Assembly: GCA_963851245.1 (NCBI GenBank)
Contig: CAWKOH010000001.1
Coordinates: forward strand, 496,001-560,000
Direction of reading: 5' to 3'
DNA: 64,000 nucleotides
Source: CAWKOH01 sp963851245
Lineage (GTDB): Bacteria > Actinomycetota > Acidimicrobiia > Acidimicrobiales > Palsa-688
In this document: in pieces, positions 43,825 through 52,379 of the stretch
Layout of the letters: every line of letters begins with the position of its first letter
Numbering within the stretch: the stretch's first letter is position 1
The notes under the pieces: generated by a model
Database searches by the model: none
The model's input: the letters and a program-made list of their open reading frames with translations, nothing else
What the model was told of the DNA's origin: nothing
Position numbers and translations under genes: made by a program

Positions 43825-44183
43825 GGGACAGGACTCACGGCCGGCGGCGTCGTGTCATTCGGTGAGTAAGCAATCACCGGTAAGCCGCCGCTACGCCGAG
43901 CGTACACGGGGACCTCATGTATCCCCAGGACAGGTTCGTCGACCTCGAAGCCGGCGGGCGCGAGGACAGCACCGGCTGCGGCCACGTCGTCCACCTGGAG
44001 CATCAGAGCAGCTTGGGGTATCTCAGGTGCTGCACCTACCGCCACTCGAACTCCGTTGTGCTCGAACTGGGCCCATTCGACCGCCTCGACCAACGAAGGC
44101 TTTCCCAGCAGGGCGGATACGGCTACCACATCCTCAGACCAGTCCTGGGAGCCGAACACTGTGGCCGCGCGCTGCACTTCCAC
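43821..44183 (-). CDS. Glyoxalase/VOC superfamily protein
   Basis: The 120-residue protein resembles single-domain VOC proteins: VQRAATVFGSQDWSEDVVAV, ALMLQVDDVAAAGAVLAPAG and VYARRSGGLPVIAYSP. Metal ligands typical of active enzymes are not all evident, so it could be a binding or resistance protein instead. The GTG at 44183 has AAGGAGG 8 bases upstream; an in-frame GTG directly after that sequence and longer upstream frames are less likely. Coupled to the IclR gene by a four-base overlap. Confidence 0.72.
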   Translation of the reverse strand: MEVQRAATVFGSQDWSEDVVAVSALLGKPSLVEAVEWAQFEHNGVRVAVGAAPEIPQAALMLQVDDVAAAGAVLAPAGFEVDEPVLGIHEVPVYARRSGGLPVIAYSPNDTTPPAVSPVP

Positions 44184-44422
44184 CGACGTCACCTCCTTGA
44201 CCACTGCGATGGCCCGTCCGACTTCCGGCGCCTGAGCCCTGTCATCGTCCTGCCTAGCTGGGAATGTCTCACAAGGCACGTACCTATATACGCACACTTC
44301 AGATGCGTCACCGAACACAGGCTAGCCTCGCGACGACCGGGATCATTTCGGCCGACGGCGGGATGCCGCAACATCGAGCTTCCGCGAGCCACTGATCAAC
44401 TTTCCCGAGAACGGAGGATGTC
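44184..44422. promoter_or_regulatory. Divergent promoter region between VOC/IclR and cupin/LLM genes
   Basis: These 239 bases separate the divergent units. An AT-rich stretch near 44283-44292 (CCTATATACG) could hold a -10 box. GGAGG at 44415-44419 serves the cupin start. No tandem-hexamer element or long palindrome was found; an IclR site is expected here but was not recognised. Confidence 0.4.
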
Positions 44423-44953
44423 TTGGCACAGGCAACGCAGAAGCATCGCTCGTTGTTCTTCGACGTACGGCACGGTTCCAGCGACGAGGCGACCGCTCCC
44501 CTTGATCCCGATGCCTCCGGCGCCAGCCGGGTACCCGCTGTCGCACAGTTCTTCGCCGGGCGCGCCGACCGAAAGGTGATGGTATCCAACCCCGACAAAG
44601 ACGGGTTGAGCCTCACTATTTTCAGGTTCGCTCCCGGCACGCTGCTCCCCCCGCACCGCCACGACGTCGACTACATAGAGTTCGTCCTCGAGGGAGAGGT
44701 GCATCATGGAAATCGTGTCTTGAGGACCGGTGAAGGGGTGTATCGCAGCGCAGGTACGCCGTATTCCTTCTGGGCTGGACCGCAGGGGGCGACAATCGCC
44801 GACTTCCGGGGCCACACCTACTACCGCACCGAATACCTGGATCCTCCCGAGAAGTGGCCCCCGCACCGACTACCGTTGGCCGGTCCACGAGCAGTCGTTC
44901 ACGACCGCCTTCCACCGGCCGGCAACCAACCGTCCTCGACCGCGGCCGAGTGA
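44423..44953 (+). CDS. Cupin domain protein
   Basis: The 176-residue protein has one cupin barrel: motif 1 is PPHRHDVDYIEFVLEGEVHH with histidine and glutamate metal ligands; motif 2 is RSAGTPYSFWAGPQG. The N-terminal 50 residues are less conserved and the C-terminus is Pro-rich. The likely start is TTG at 44423, with GGAGG 5 bases upstream. Possible roles are oxygenase, isomerase or ligand-binding protein. It lies directly upstream of the luciferase-like gene, in the same direction, opposite the IclR unit. Confidence 0.78.
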   Translation: MAQATQKHRSLFFDVRHGSSDEATAPLDPDASGASRVPAVAQFFAGRADRKVMVSNPDKDGLSLTIFRFAPGTLLPPHRHDVDYIEFVLEGEVHHGNRVLRTGEGVYRSAGTPYSFWAGPQGATIADFRGHTYYRTEYLDPPEKWPPHRLPLAGPRAVVHDRLPPAGNQPSSTAAE

Positions 44954-45029
44954 AGCCGTCCGTCGTGGTGCGCCAACCACAATCGCAGCGACGGGAGACA
45001 CTCGCGCTGTTCTCGACCAGGGAGTACTC

Positions 45030-46208
45030 GTGAAACTCGACCTGCTTTACGAAATCGACGTTCCCAAACCGTGGGGTCCCCGGCCGCACCCGTACGGCCA
45101 GCGTGAGCACGAGCAGCGGGCGTTCCGAGAAGCCATCGAGCAGATCAAGCTGGCTGACAAACTGGGTTTCAATACGACATGGCATGTGGAGCACCACTTC
45201 CGGGAGGGTAGGTCCCACTGCCCCGCCCCTGAGGTGCTGATCGGAGCCCTCTCACAGTGCACGGAGAACATCCGACTGGGATTCGGCGTGACGCTGCTTC
45301 CCCATGCATTTACGCCACCAATGCGTGTGGCAGAGAAAGTCGCGACCGCCGACATCCTGTCAGGCGGACGGGTCGAGTGGGGCACTGGGAGGTCCACCCC
45401 CATGGAACAGATCGCCTTCGGAGTGGACCGCGAGCAGAGCCGCGACCAGTGGCAGGAGGCGATCGAGGCAATCGTCCAGATGTGGGAGCAGGAATACTTC
45501 GAGTTCCACGGCAGGTACCTCGACTTCCCAAGGCGCATGGTGACACCCAAGCCGTACCAGGATCCGCATCCACCGGCTTGGATGGCCGCTACCAGCCCCG
45601 GCAGTTCTGCTGTTGCCGGTCAGCTAGGGCTCGGACTCCTGTCGTTCGCGATCATGCAGCCGATCGACAAGATGGGTGAGCAGATTGCGCAGTACCGCAA
45701 GGCGGCAGAGAACCCCACCCCTATTACCCGGGTCACGACCAACAAGGTGGCCGCATACACCCTCGTACACTGTGCGGAAACAATGGCCCGATGTGAGGAC
45801 AACGGGATCTGGGACTCGGTCTGGTGGTGGTATCAGAACATCGCGGAGTTCACGCTGCAGTGGGAGTTCCCCCATTTCAGCCAGGAGCAGAAGGACCGGG
45901 TGTTCCCGCACCTCTCGATGCAAAGGGAAGGGAAGTTCGAACCACGCCAGTTCAACGACGCCGACATGATCATCGTCGGAGAGCCGCAGCAGTGCATGGA
46001 CAAGATGGTCAAGTACCATGAACTCGGTGTCGACCAGCTGATCTGCTACGTACAGTTCGGCCATCTCCCCCACGAATCGATAATGAAGACGATCGAGCTG
46101 CTCGGCACTGAGATAATCCCGGCACTCGACAAGATGGAGATCGAGACCAGCGCCAGCGTCTCGGCGCCACTGCTCGATCCGTCCCAGGTCGACGGACCTA
46201 TCGACTGA
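45030..46208 (+). CDS. LLM-class (bacterial-luciferase-like) flavin monooxygenase
   Basis: The 392-residue protein has the luciferase-like layout: KLDLLYEIDVPKPWG at the start, ADKLGFNTTWHVEHHFREG, IRLGFGVTLLPHAFTPPMRV and ILSGGRVEWGTGRSTPMEQ, a subgroup related to alkanal-monooxygenase-like proteins. It should use reduced flavin (FMNH2 or F420H2) to oxidise a hydrophobic substrate. The GTG at 45030 is preferred, with GGGAG 5 bases upstream; a longer upstream frame overlaps the cupin gene. It is intact, in contrast to the two other luciferase-like remnants in the window. Confidence 0.9.
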   Translation: MKLDLLYEIDVPKPWGPRPHPYGQREHEQRAFREAIEQIKLADKLGFNTTWHVEHHFREGRSHCPAPEVLIGALSQCTENIRLGFGVTLLPHAFTPPMRVAEKVATADILSGGRVEWGTGRSTPMEQIAFGVDREQSRDQWQEAIEAIVQMWEQEYFEFHGRYLDFPRRMVTPKPYQDPHPPAWMAATSPGSSAVAGQLGLGLLSFAIMQPIDKMGEQIAQYRKAAENPTPITRVTTNKVAAYTLVHCAETMARCEDNGIWDSVWWWYQNIAEFTLQWEFPHFSQEQKDRVFPHLSMQREGKFEPRQFNDADMIIVGEPQQCMDKMVKYHELGVDQLICYVQFGHLPHESIMKTIELLGTEIIPALDKMEIETSASVSAPLLDPSQVDGPID

Positions 46209-46239
46209 TAGCGCGTCTCCCCCCTGCGCCACCTCGTCC

Positions 46240-46608
46240 CTACGTCACCCGTCTTAGGCGGCTGACCCGGCGGAGCGGTGCCAAGTCGGCGGACTCGACC
46301 AGGCCCGGGCCTTCCAAATGAAGCACATGCGCGTATAAGGAAGCGGCTGCCGCCGGCCACACCTGCTTCGCGACCGTGGCGTAGAGGACAGGAACCATTT
46401 CCGCAATGGTCGCCGGTTGGTGGCTGAGAAGATCGAGTATCTGCTGACTTCGGTGGCGACGTTGATCGATAAGTGAATTGACGAGTGGGTGCGGGTCGCA
46501 GAGGACCGGTCCGCGGCCGGGAAGGTAACGCCGATCTTGATCCCGGCCGAGGGGGTACTCCAGGCTCCTCAGGTACTCGCCCAGGTTCCCGTCGGGGGAC
46601 AGCGAGAC
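46240..46608 (-). pseudogene. C-terminal fragment of an MBL-fold hydrolase
   Basis: The frame reads NLGEYLRSLEYPLGRDQDRR, YLPGRGPVLCDPHPLVNSLI, then HRSQQILDLLSHQPATIAEM, the C-terminal part and winged-helix tail of LACTB2-like metallo-beta-lactamase-fold hydrolases. The metal-binding HxHxDH region is missing. At its upstream end it joins, within about 4 bases, an acyl-CoA synthetase fragment in a different phase. The protein is not functional as is. Confidence 0.72.
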
Positions 46609-46754
46609 CCTGCTAGCTGAGGGGGCTTGCAGACGAGGTGACGGACCTCGTCTGGCCACTGCCACTCCGATACCACAATCTGCGCCATGGTGGCGCTGCC
46701 CAGATAGGAGTTCATCACGCACTTGGGCCGTCCCGACGTGCCACCGGGCGCCGT
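46605..46754 (-). pseudogene. Internal fragment of an acyl-CoA synthetase
   Basis: About 50 residues, PGGTSGRPKCVMNSYLGSAT then VSEWQWPDEVRHLVCKP, match the P-loop region of the synthetase at 37508-39070 (TGGTTGKPKGVMNTFRGSAA and VSDWQWPDEVRHLVCTP). Nothing else of the gene remains. It abuts the MBL-fold fragment, showing that a recombination event joined two genes. Confidence 0.72.
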
Positions 46755-46773
46755 CGTGTCACGCGTGCGCGGT

Positions 46774-47496
46774 TTACAGCACCCGGTACGAGTAACCCTG
46801 CACCAAGCGCGGCGGCCATTTGTCGAAGCTTTCCTCGCCGAGCCCATCTTTGGGGTCGTACCGCTCGCCAGGCCCGGGCAAGAACTCATTTCTCAAGAGA
46901 TCTGAGAAGCCGTTGACGACCCAGGCCGTCGGCGTTATGGGCTCGAGCACCCTGTTCTGGATGTACCACCGGCCCTCCGATGTGTCCCGCTGCTGTGCAT
47001 GGATGCGGCGCGACTCCTCGCTCTCGGCTTCCTGACCGTCGAGATGCCCGCCGTGAATGTACCAGTTGCGGTCGTAGTGCTCGGGGGTGGTCCCATCCAT
47101 GCGCTGGTTGATCCAGAGCTGTTGTTTAAACGGCACTGGCGAACCGAGCGGTACGGGCGTGGTCCAATCGTAGATCGGTGTCTCGTGAACGCGCCACCCC
47201 TGGACGTGGCCGCAGTTCGCGGTGAGGACCGCATTGACGGGGTCAGTCGCCACGTACGAACCCGACGAGGTGATTTGAAGTACGGCGTCGACCCGGCGAT
47301 CGTGCGCTCCGACTTTAACGATAGCTCCCGAAAAGGCCTTGGGTTCCTGGAGGGTCACGGAGACCTTCGTGGCGTCGGGCATCAGGTGCCCGGCGGCCTT
47401 GGCCAAATCGTGCAAAACGTATTGCTGGAACTCCATGATCTGTGCGGCTTCCGGTCGTACGAGTGTCCAAGTGCATTTGTCGCCGTCTTGGAGCAT
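46774..47496 (-). CDS. EthD-like dimeric alpha/beta-barrel protein
   Basis: The 240-residue protein lacks close family markers but has a segment RNWYIHGGHLDGQEAESEES followed by GRWYIQNRVLEPITPTAWVV, resembling EthD-type barrels. The first half contains VSVTLQEPKAFSGAIVKVGA. GTGAGG lies shortly before the ATG. It follows the cassette B SDR on the same strand after 108 bases and may belong to that operon. The assignment to EthD is tentative; role unknown. Confidence 0.55.
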   Translation of the reverse strand: MLQDGDKCTWTLVRPEAAQIMEFQQYVLHDLAKAAGHLMPDATKVSVTLQEPKAFSGAIVKVGAHDRRVDAVLQITSSGSYVATDPVNAVLTANCGHVQGWRVHETPIYDWTTPVPLGSPVPFKQQLWINQRMDGTTPEHYDRNWYIHGGHLDGQEAESEESRRIHAQQRDTSEGRWYIQNRVLEPITPTAWVVNGFSDLLRNEFLPGPGERYDPKDGLGEESFDKWPPRLVQGYSYRVL

Positions 47497-47604
47497 GATC
47501 GCCTCACCCCACTTTCAAAACTGATATTGGGCCGATGAGGCTAGGTTGCGGCAGGGTTCATTGCCACTGCCGGTTTGCCTACCGACAACGTCACAGCCAC
47601 AAAC

Positions 47605-48390
47605 TCATCCTTGCATGTATCCACCAGCGTCTACTGGTATCGATTGCCCCGTGATCGTACGGCTCTCGTCACTTGCCAGGAACAACGCCAGGTTTGCCAC
47701 ATCCTCGCACGACGAGATGTCCCGCAGGGCCACGCCCTGGAGGAGTCGGGCCCGATGGGTCTCGAAGTCGACGTTCTGCTCGCCGGCCGTACGCCGTACC
47801 CAGTTCCTCCACAAGTCGGTGTCTATGCTGCCTGGGACGATGCAGTTGCACCGGATGCCGTATGGTCCTACCTCGAGGGCAACCGTCTTGGTGAACGCTC
47901 GTAGGGAAGCCTTCGAGGTGACGTAGTGCGTCTTTCGGACCATCCCGTTGAAGGCGGCCGTCGAAGAGAAGTTGAGGATAACACCCGCTCTGTTATCGAG
48001 CATCGACTGTCTCAGGACCTCCCTGGTGCAGAGCATCGCAGCGGTGACATCGATGGCGATAGTCGCATTCCAGTTCTCGAGCGTCTGTTCCCAGATCCAC
48101 AGGTCCCGGCCCGGAGCGGCGGCGTTGTTGCACAGAACGTCGACGCGCCCGAACTCCTTCACCGCCCGCTCGATCATGCCGGACACTTCACCCTCGTCGG
48201 TCACGTCCGCTCGGATCGCCAACGCTCCCTCACCAGCTGCCAACGCAGCTTGGCGAACCAACTCCTCGCGCCGCGCCGCCAGCAACACCCGCGCCCCCTC
48301 GCGAACAAACATCGATGCCATCACCGGGCCCAGCCCGGTGCTCGCTCCGGTGATGATCGCAACCTTGCCCTCCAGACGACCACCAGTCAT
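47605..48390 (-). CDS. SDR family oxidoreductase (cassette copy B)
   Basis: The 261-residue protein has TGASTGLG, NNAA, Ser142/143 and Tyr156/Lys160 (YVTSK), all intact. It is about 88 percent identical by eye to the SDR at 16313-17098, including the same length. Its start overlaps the stop of the NTF2-like gene. The substitutions cluster around residues 46-82 (the cofactor-side helices) and at the C-terminal loop, where VMQG becomes YMQG. It should catalyse the same or a closely related dehydrogenation. Confidence 0.93.
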   Translation of the reverse strand: MTGGRLEGKVAIITGASTGLGPVMASMFVREGARVLLAARREELVRQAALAAGEGALAIRADVTDEGEVSGMIERAVKEFGRVDVLCNNAAAPGRDLWIWEQTLENWNATIAIDVTAAMLCTREVLRQSMLDNRAGVILNFSSTAAFNGMVRKTHYVTSKASLRAFTKTVALEVGPYGIRCNCIVPGSIDTDLWRNWVRRTAGEQNVDFETHRARLLQGVALRDISSCEDVANLALFLASDESRTITGQSIPVDAGGYMQG

Positions 48391-48890
48391 CTCGACCCCT
48401 CGCCGAATAGCGCGTCCAAAGTGTCCCCGAAGAGTCGCCGACCTGCGCCGGATGCGTCCAGGAGCCGGTTCGTGCGTCGCCGGACCTTCCACGACGAGCC
48501 CGTCCTCTCGACATCCCACCGCACCGCGCTCACCCGCCACAAGAAGAACCGTTCGTCCTCTCGCCGCATGATCAACGAGTAGTTGATCGCAGTAGCCCGA
48601 TCACCTGCCACATCCATCAGGAGCGGCCCAGAAAAGTGAGCCACACCATGTGCAATGAGCCCTTGATGCCCATTGCCCTGCAGCATCTCGTCCACGGCTG
48701 ACCGTCCGGCGTGTGGCTCACCGCCGGCATCCCAGTCGTAGACCCCATCCTCGAACCACACGCCCGCTGCGAGCGACGTTAGCCCCGCATCAGCCGCCGG
48801 GCCATACAACATGATCAATCGCCGAATTTCGGCCTCATCCTCTAGGCGAGCGATCCTAACTTCCAGCTGATCCCGCAATTCGTCTCCCAT
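48387..48890 (-). CDS. NTF2-like/SnoaL-like protein (cassette copy B)
   Basis: The 167-residue protein is the counterpart of the one at 17095-17598: LEDEAEIRRLIMLYGPAADA, VYDWDAGGEPHAGRSAVDEM and NYSLIMRREDERFFLWRVSA. It should bind a hydrophobic ligand. The overlap with the SDR start and the 7-base gap after the EthD-like stop show that the three genes are translated as a unit. A catalytic Asp/His dyad is not obvious. Confidence 0.88.
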   Translation of the reverse strand: MGDELRDQLEVRIARLEDEAEIRRLIMLYGPAADAGLTSLAAGVWFEDGVYDWDAGGEPHAGRSAVDEMLQGNGHQGLIAHGVAHFSGPLLMDVAGDRATAINYSLIMRREDERFFLWRVSAVRWDVERTGSSWKVRRRTNRLLDASGAGRRLFGDTLDALFGEGSR

Positions 48891-48897
48891 ATCCGGC

Positions 48898-49716
48898 CTA
48901 CACCTGAGGCTGGGATGCGGGTCGGGCCGGCTGGACCCGGGCTTGCTCGCCTACGGCGGACCCGACCGCGACCGGGAGATGGCGGGTCCACTCGAAAGGC
49001 ACCAACGTATGGAACGGAGCGGCAAGGAGCCCTACCACCTCGCCGGAGGCCCAGCGCCGTCGCATCTCTTCACCGAGGCGCTCGGCGGTGTCTACCGGGT
49101 CGTCGTCCAGATAGAAGTAGGTGATCTGCATCCCGCGGGTATCAGTCGAGTATGGCCGTGGGGCAAGAGCACCCTGGTACCACCAGATGCCAGCCACACC
49201 CGGAACGTCGGCGAGGCCGTCGACAGGAGCCTCCCCGTTCTCGATGAGGAGGTAGACGCCCTGCGTCGGGCGCCACGGGATTACATCGGCGCCCGCCACT
49301 GCCGCCGGCGCCGCGACTTTGCCGGCCAAATTCGCTGTCATGAACTCCACCGTCGGCAGACGCAGTGGCATTCGTCCACCTTCGTGTAGCGCCGCGCCGA
49401 GGGCGCTGAAGCCATACAGGTCCGTAGGATCACTGAACAGGTACGTCATCACGTGGTCGACCGCTTCGAAACGATCGACGCTGGCCGCCCGAGCGGCCCG
49501 GCACTCAGGCGTCGAGACGACCCGCAGCGACTGGCGCAACCCCTCGAGGCGGTGCTGCTCGGGACGGTGATCCAGAGAATGCCAGGCGAGATACTCAGCG
49601 TCCCGACCGTCGGGTTCACGAGCCGACAGAGATATGAAGGCCAGGCGCACGTCTGTCGATCCCGTAGCGAGCACATCCGGAAGTTGGTCGGAAGGCGTTC
49701 CCTCGAGGTGCACCAT
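48898..49716 (-). CDS. EthD-like protein, first gene of cassette copy B
   Basis: The 272-residue protein has two halves. The first contains LAFISLSAREPDGRDAEYLA followed by WHSLDHRPEQHRLEGL; the second QGVYLLIENGEAPVD and GIWWYQGALAPRP, ending GLLAAPFHTLVPFEWTR. It resembles tandem EthD-type barrels, but the family is not certain. The ATG at 49716 lies 6 bases after a TATAGT -10 box, so the transcript is probably leaderless. A strong tandem-hexamer element is just upstream. A 3' remnant of its paralogue is at 17634-17700. Confidence 0.7.
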   Translation of the reverse strand: MVHLEGTPSDQLPDVLATGSTDVRLAFISLSAREPDGRDAEYLAWHSLDHRPEQHRLEGLRQSLRVVSTPECRAARAASVDRFEAVDHVMTYLFSDPTDLYGFSALGAALHEGGRMPLRLPTVEFMTANLAGKVAAPAAVAGADVIPWRPTQGVYLLIENGEAPVDGLADVPGVAGIWWYQGALAPRPYSTDTRGMQITYFYLDDDPVDTAERLGEEMRRRWASGEVVGLLAAPFHTLVPFEWTRHLPVAVGSAVGEQARVQPARPASQPQV

Positions 49717-49722
49717 GGGCCA

Positions 49723-49760
49723 ACTATACACTCGTGGATACTCTGATATCGATATCGATC
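49723..49760 (-). promoter_or_regulatory. Leaderless promoter with tandem-hexamer element before cassette B
   Basis: On the minus strand TATAGT (49728-49723) ends 6 bases before the ATG, so transcription should start at or next to the start codon. GATATCGATATCGATC at 49745-49760 is the longest run of the hexamer repeat. It covers the -35 region of this promoter. The geometry suits repression by a protein binding the repeat. Confidence 0.7.
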
Positions 49761-50079
49761 TCTGATCGGGTGCTCCTACCCTCAATTCCCGGCGAGGTCA
49801 GCAGGCGCACCGCGACGCCGGCCCGGACCACGTGTGGGTCCAGGCGCTGACGGCGCCACGGTCGCCGACGCCCCGGGCGGTATGGCGGGAGCTTGCCGTG
49901 GCCGTCGTGGCGTGGTGACGGCACGGCCTCTCGGATGGTCGCGCCCAGCCGGACATCCATCCGATGTCATTGACCAAAATCGGGGAAGTGGGTCTGGCAT
50001 AGGTCGGCGACGAGGCCAGGGCCCGGGCGACATTCTGTTGCTCCACAGCGGATGAGCGGGACGCCCGCCTCGCGGAGCG
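49761..50079. other. Intergenic region without a recognised gene
   Basis: The 319 bases between cassette B and the decayed kinase gene have several short frames but none with family features. The low-complexity Arg/Pro/Gly-rich frames on the minus strand are typical shadows of GC-rich DNA. Confidence 0.45.
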
Positions 50080-51073
50080 TCAGTGTGCGCCGGCGCCGCC
50101 GAAGGCGTCGAGTGCGTGGTGATCGGCTGCGGCTGTGCCGAGCCGCTCCAGCAGGGCTGCAGTGATGGCTGGATCCACCTTTAGAGTGATCGCCCAGAGT
50201 TAGACCCGTGGACGATCCCGCTCCGGATCGCTCCCCAGGCGTCGTCGAACGAGGGCGGGGCGACTCCCCGGGAAGCCGCCGATCCAGGTGGTGGCGGAGC
50301 AGGTCGATCTCGTGGCGCCGGCGATCGTCGGCCGGCATGGTCGAGGCCAAGTGGTAGCCGACGTCGAGAAACCACGGCCCTCGGTGCACGAGCTGCCAGT
50401 CCAGGAATCCGGGCCGGCCCGCGCCGTCGAGAAACAGATTCCCCACGTGCGCGTCTCCGTGGAGCACAGTCCACGGCGTAGCGCGCGCCGACTCGGCGAC
50501 GAGCGTAGGGTACAGACGGTGCAGGCGTTCAGCGTCTCGGAGTTCAGCCGGAACGCCCGCTCCAATTGGGCCGTCGAAGTTGCCTCGTATTACGTCGACG
50601 CCCCGGCCCCCGGCGATCAGCTCGAGCGGTGATATCAGCCACGGAAGCGCCTCGTAGGCTTTCTTCGACCACGTGGCCGCATGGAGCACGGCCAGCTGTT
50701 CGAGGCTCTCTGCCACGTTGTCCGGGGAGTAGTCGCTTCCAGGCTCGAGGAACACTGCTCCTTGGGCGACAACGTCTTCGGTGATAACGACTCCGTGCCG
50801 AGTGGTCGGATCGATGTCCGCGTAGACGCTTCGCAGGGTGCGTACGCCGGTGCTCTCGGCCAGGTCGCGGTAGAAGTGCGCCTCGGGCTCACCGATTGGC
50901 CGAAACGGGCGGGCATCCTCCCCGAAGTAGCCCTTGGCGCACAGGTGCGGTGACAGTCCAGGCGGCATGCCACGAGCGCACTCGATACGGAACCGGGCGT
51001 TCGTCGACACGCGGTTGATCACCGGCCCGGGTTCCACTCCGGTGACCTCGATCCCGGGAAAGCGCGGCCACAA
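50080..51073 (-). pseudogene. Aminoglycoside-phosphotransferase-like kinase with several frameshifts
   Basis: The main frame reads VSTNARFRIECARGMPPGLS, GVVITEDVVAQGAVFL, TVLHGDAHVGNLFLDGAGRP and FLDWQLVHRGPWFLDVGYHL, so the kinase core is complete. After HHLDRRLP (about 50280) homology switches to GVAPPSFDDAWGAIRSGIVH, then to GLTLGDHS, then to LKVDPAITAALLERLGTAA, each in a different phase, ending at 50080. At least three indels are needed. The N-terminus (PDELDELLSPEWLTRALWPR) extends to about 51130 without a usable start codon. It is the last gene of the storage-lipid operon. Confidence 0.8.
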
Positions 51074-51148
51074 TGCCCGTGTCAGCCACTCCGGTGACAG
51101 GAGCTCGTCCAGCTCGTCGGGGACGCGCAGAGGTTTCGTCGGCCCGTG

Positions 51149-52372
51149 CTATAGACGGCTGAGACCACTGGAGCGCAGGATGTCGGAGACACGCTGGTGG
51201 TATTCCTCGGATCGAGCGATCGTGAGATGGCCGCGCGGCCGCCAATATGTGGTCGGCTCCTCCCAGTGCCGCCAAAGGAGCACAGCCCCCGGTGGAGGCG
51301 CGACCCGGTCGCCTTGGCCGGCGATGATGAACCTCCGTTCCTTCGGTACCAGGCAGGGGCGGACGAGCGGTGACACGACGCGATGGGCGAGCGCCGAACG
51401 CCAGTCGTGGACCATGCGATGGCCACGCCGGTTTGCCGGCGACAGAGGCTCGTGGGCGGCCAACGCGGCAGCGAGGTCGCCGTTCGGAACCACCGCGATC
51501 ACGCACGCCAGGTCCGCGTCAAGGGTTGACAGCAGGCTGGCGGCGTAGGAGCCGAGCGAGAAGCCAATCATACCGACCCCAGGGGCACCCTGCTCCTCCC
51601 GCAGCCACGCCAGGAGGCGCCGAAGGTCCCACATCGACTGGCCGAGGCCGAGCACGTTGTTCACGGGGTAGACGTTCGACACGAACTGCCGATCGGGTCG
51701 CGGTCCGGCGCTTCGCTTGCCGTGAAGGGGGAGCACAGGCAGCGCGACGTTGATACCGAGCTCGTCGTGCAGACGGCGGGCGTGAGAGGTCTCCACATCC
51801 CCGGGACGACCCATCCCTTGGCCGTGGACCCAGACTAGCCAGGGCCGGGGCCCGTCGTCATGGCGGAGAAGCGCTGCGTACATCTCGCGGTTCGTGCCGA
51901 ACGAGCGCCATCGGTCGCCGCCGGGCTCGTCGGGTTGGGGCGACCAATCGCTCGGGAACCGCACCACCTCGAAGGGGCCGCGTCGGCGCCGGACCTTCCT
52001 CACTGCGGTCTCGCGTGGCGCGCTCGGCGCTGGGAAGTAGCCGGCGGGGTCGTCGAGCCAGCCGCGCGCGTCATAGAAACGCACCGCCTCGTCGAGCTCG
52101 GCCGTCGAGCGCTCGTAGTTGGCGCTCGGGGCGAGCGAGGTGAGCAGCCGGATCGGCATCACGAAGAGCTCGTCGACGGCGACGGCCCCGGCAAGTCCGG
52201 CCGAGGGTGACGGGTTGGGAACGTCCCGGTAGAGGGTCGTGCCGCGGCGCGTTGCCAGCGCCGCTCGGGCCGCGAAGATCCCGCCGCCTGTGCCCGCCCG
52301 CAGCAGCGGTGCGATCGCTGCCGCCCCCGCCACCTTTCGCAGTCGGCGGCGTCGCTGCGATCGACGCGGCAT
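51149..52372 (-). CDS. Alpha/beta hydrolase family protein
   Basis: The 407-residue protein has the nucleophile elbow MIGFSLGSYAASLL with Ser, an oxyanion strand RPWLVWVHGQGMG, and a late His in WRPRGHLTIARSEEYHQ. An Arg-rich N-terminus (PRRSQRRRRLRK) and Ala-rich stretch may associate with membranes or lipid bodies. The ATG at 52372 is chosen; an upstream start overlaps the PlsB gene. It follows PlsB by 7 bases and is part of the storage-lipid operon. Possible role: lipase or acyl hydrolase mobilising stored lipid; inferred from position. Confidence 0.82.
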   Translation of the reverse strand: MPRRSQRRRRLRKVAGAAAIAPLLRAGTGGGIFAARAALATRRGTTLYRDVPNPSPSAGLAGAVAVDELFVMPIRLLTSLAPSANYERSTAELDEAVRFYDARGWLDDPAGYFPAPSAPRETAVRKVRRRRGPFEVVRFPSDWSPQPDEPGGDRWRSFGTNREMYAALLRHDDGPRPWLVWVHGQGMGRPGDVETSHARRLHDELGINVALPVLPLHGKRSAGPRPDRQFVSNVYPVNNVLGLGQSMWDLRRLLAWLREEQGAPGVGMIGFSLGSYAASLLSTLDADLACVIAVVPNGDLAAALAAHEPLSPANRRGHRMVHDWRSALAHRVVSPLVRPCLVPKERRFIIAGQGDRVAPPPGAVLLWRHWEEPTTYWRPRGHLTIARSEEYHQRVSDILRSSGLSRL

Positions 52373-52379
52373 CAGACCG

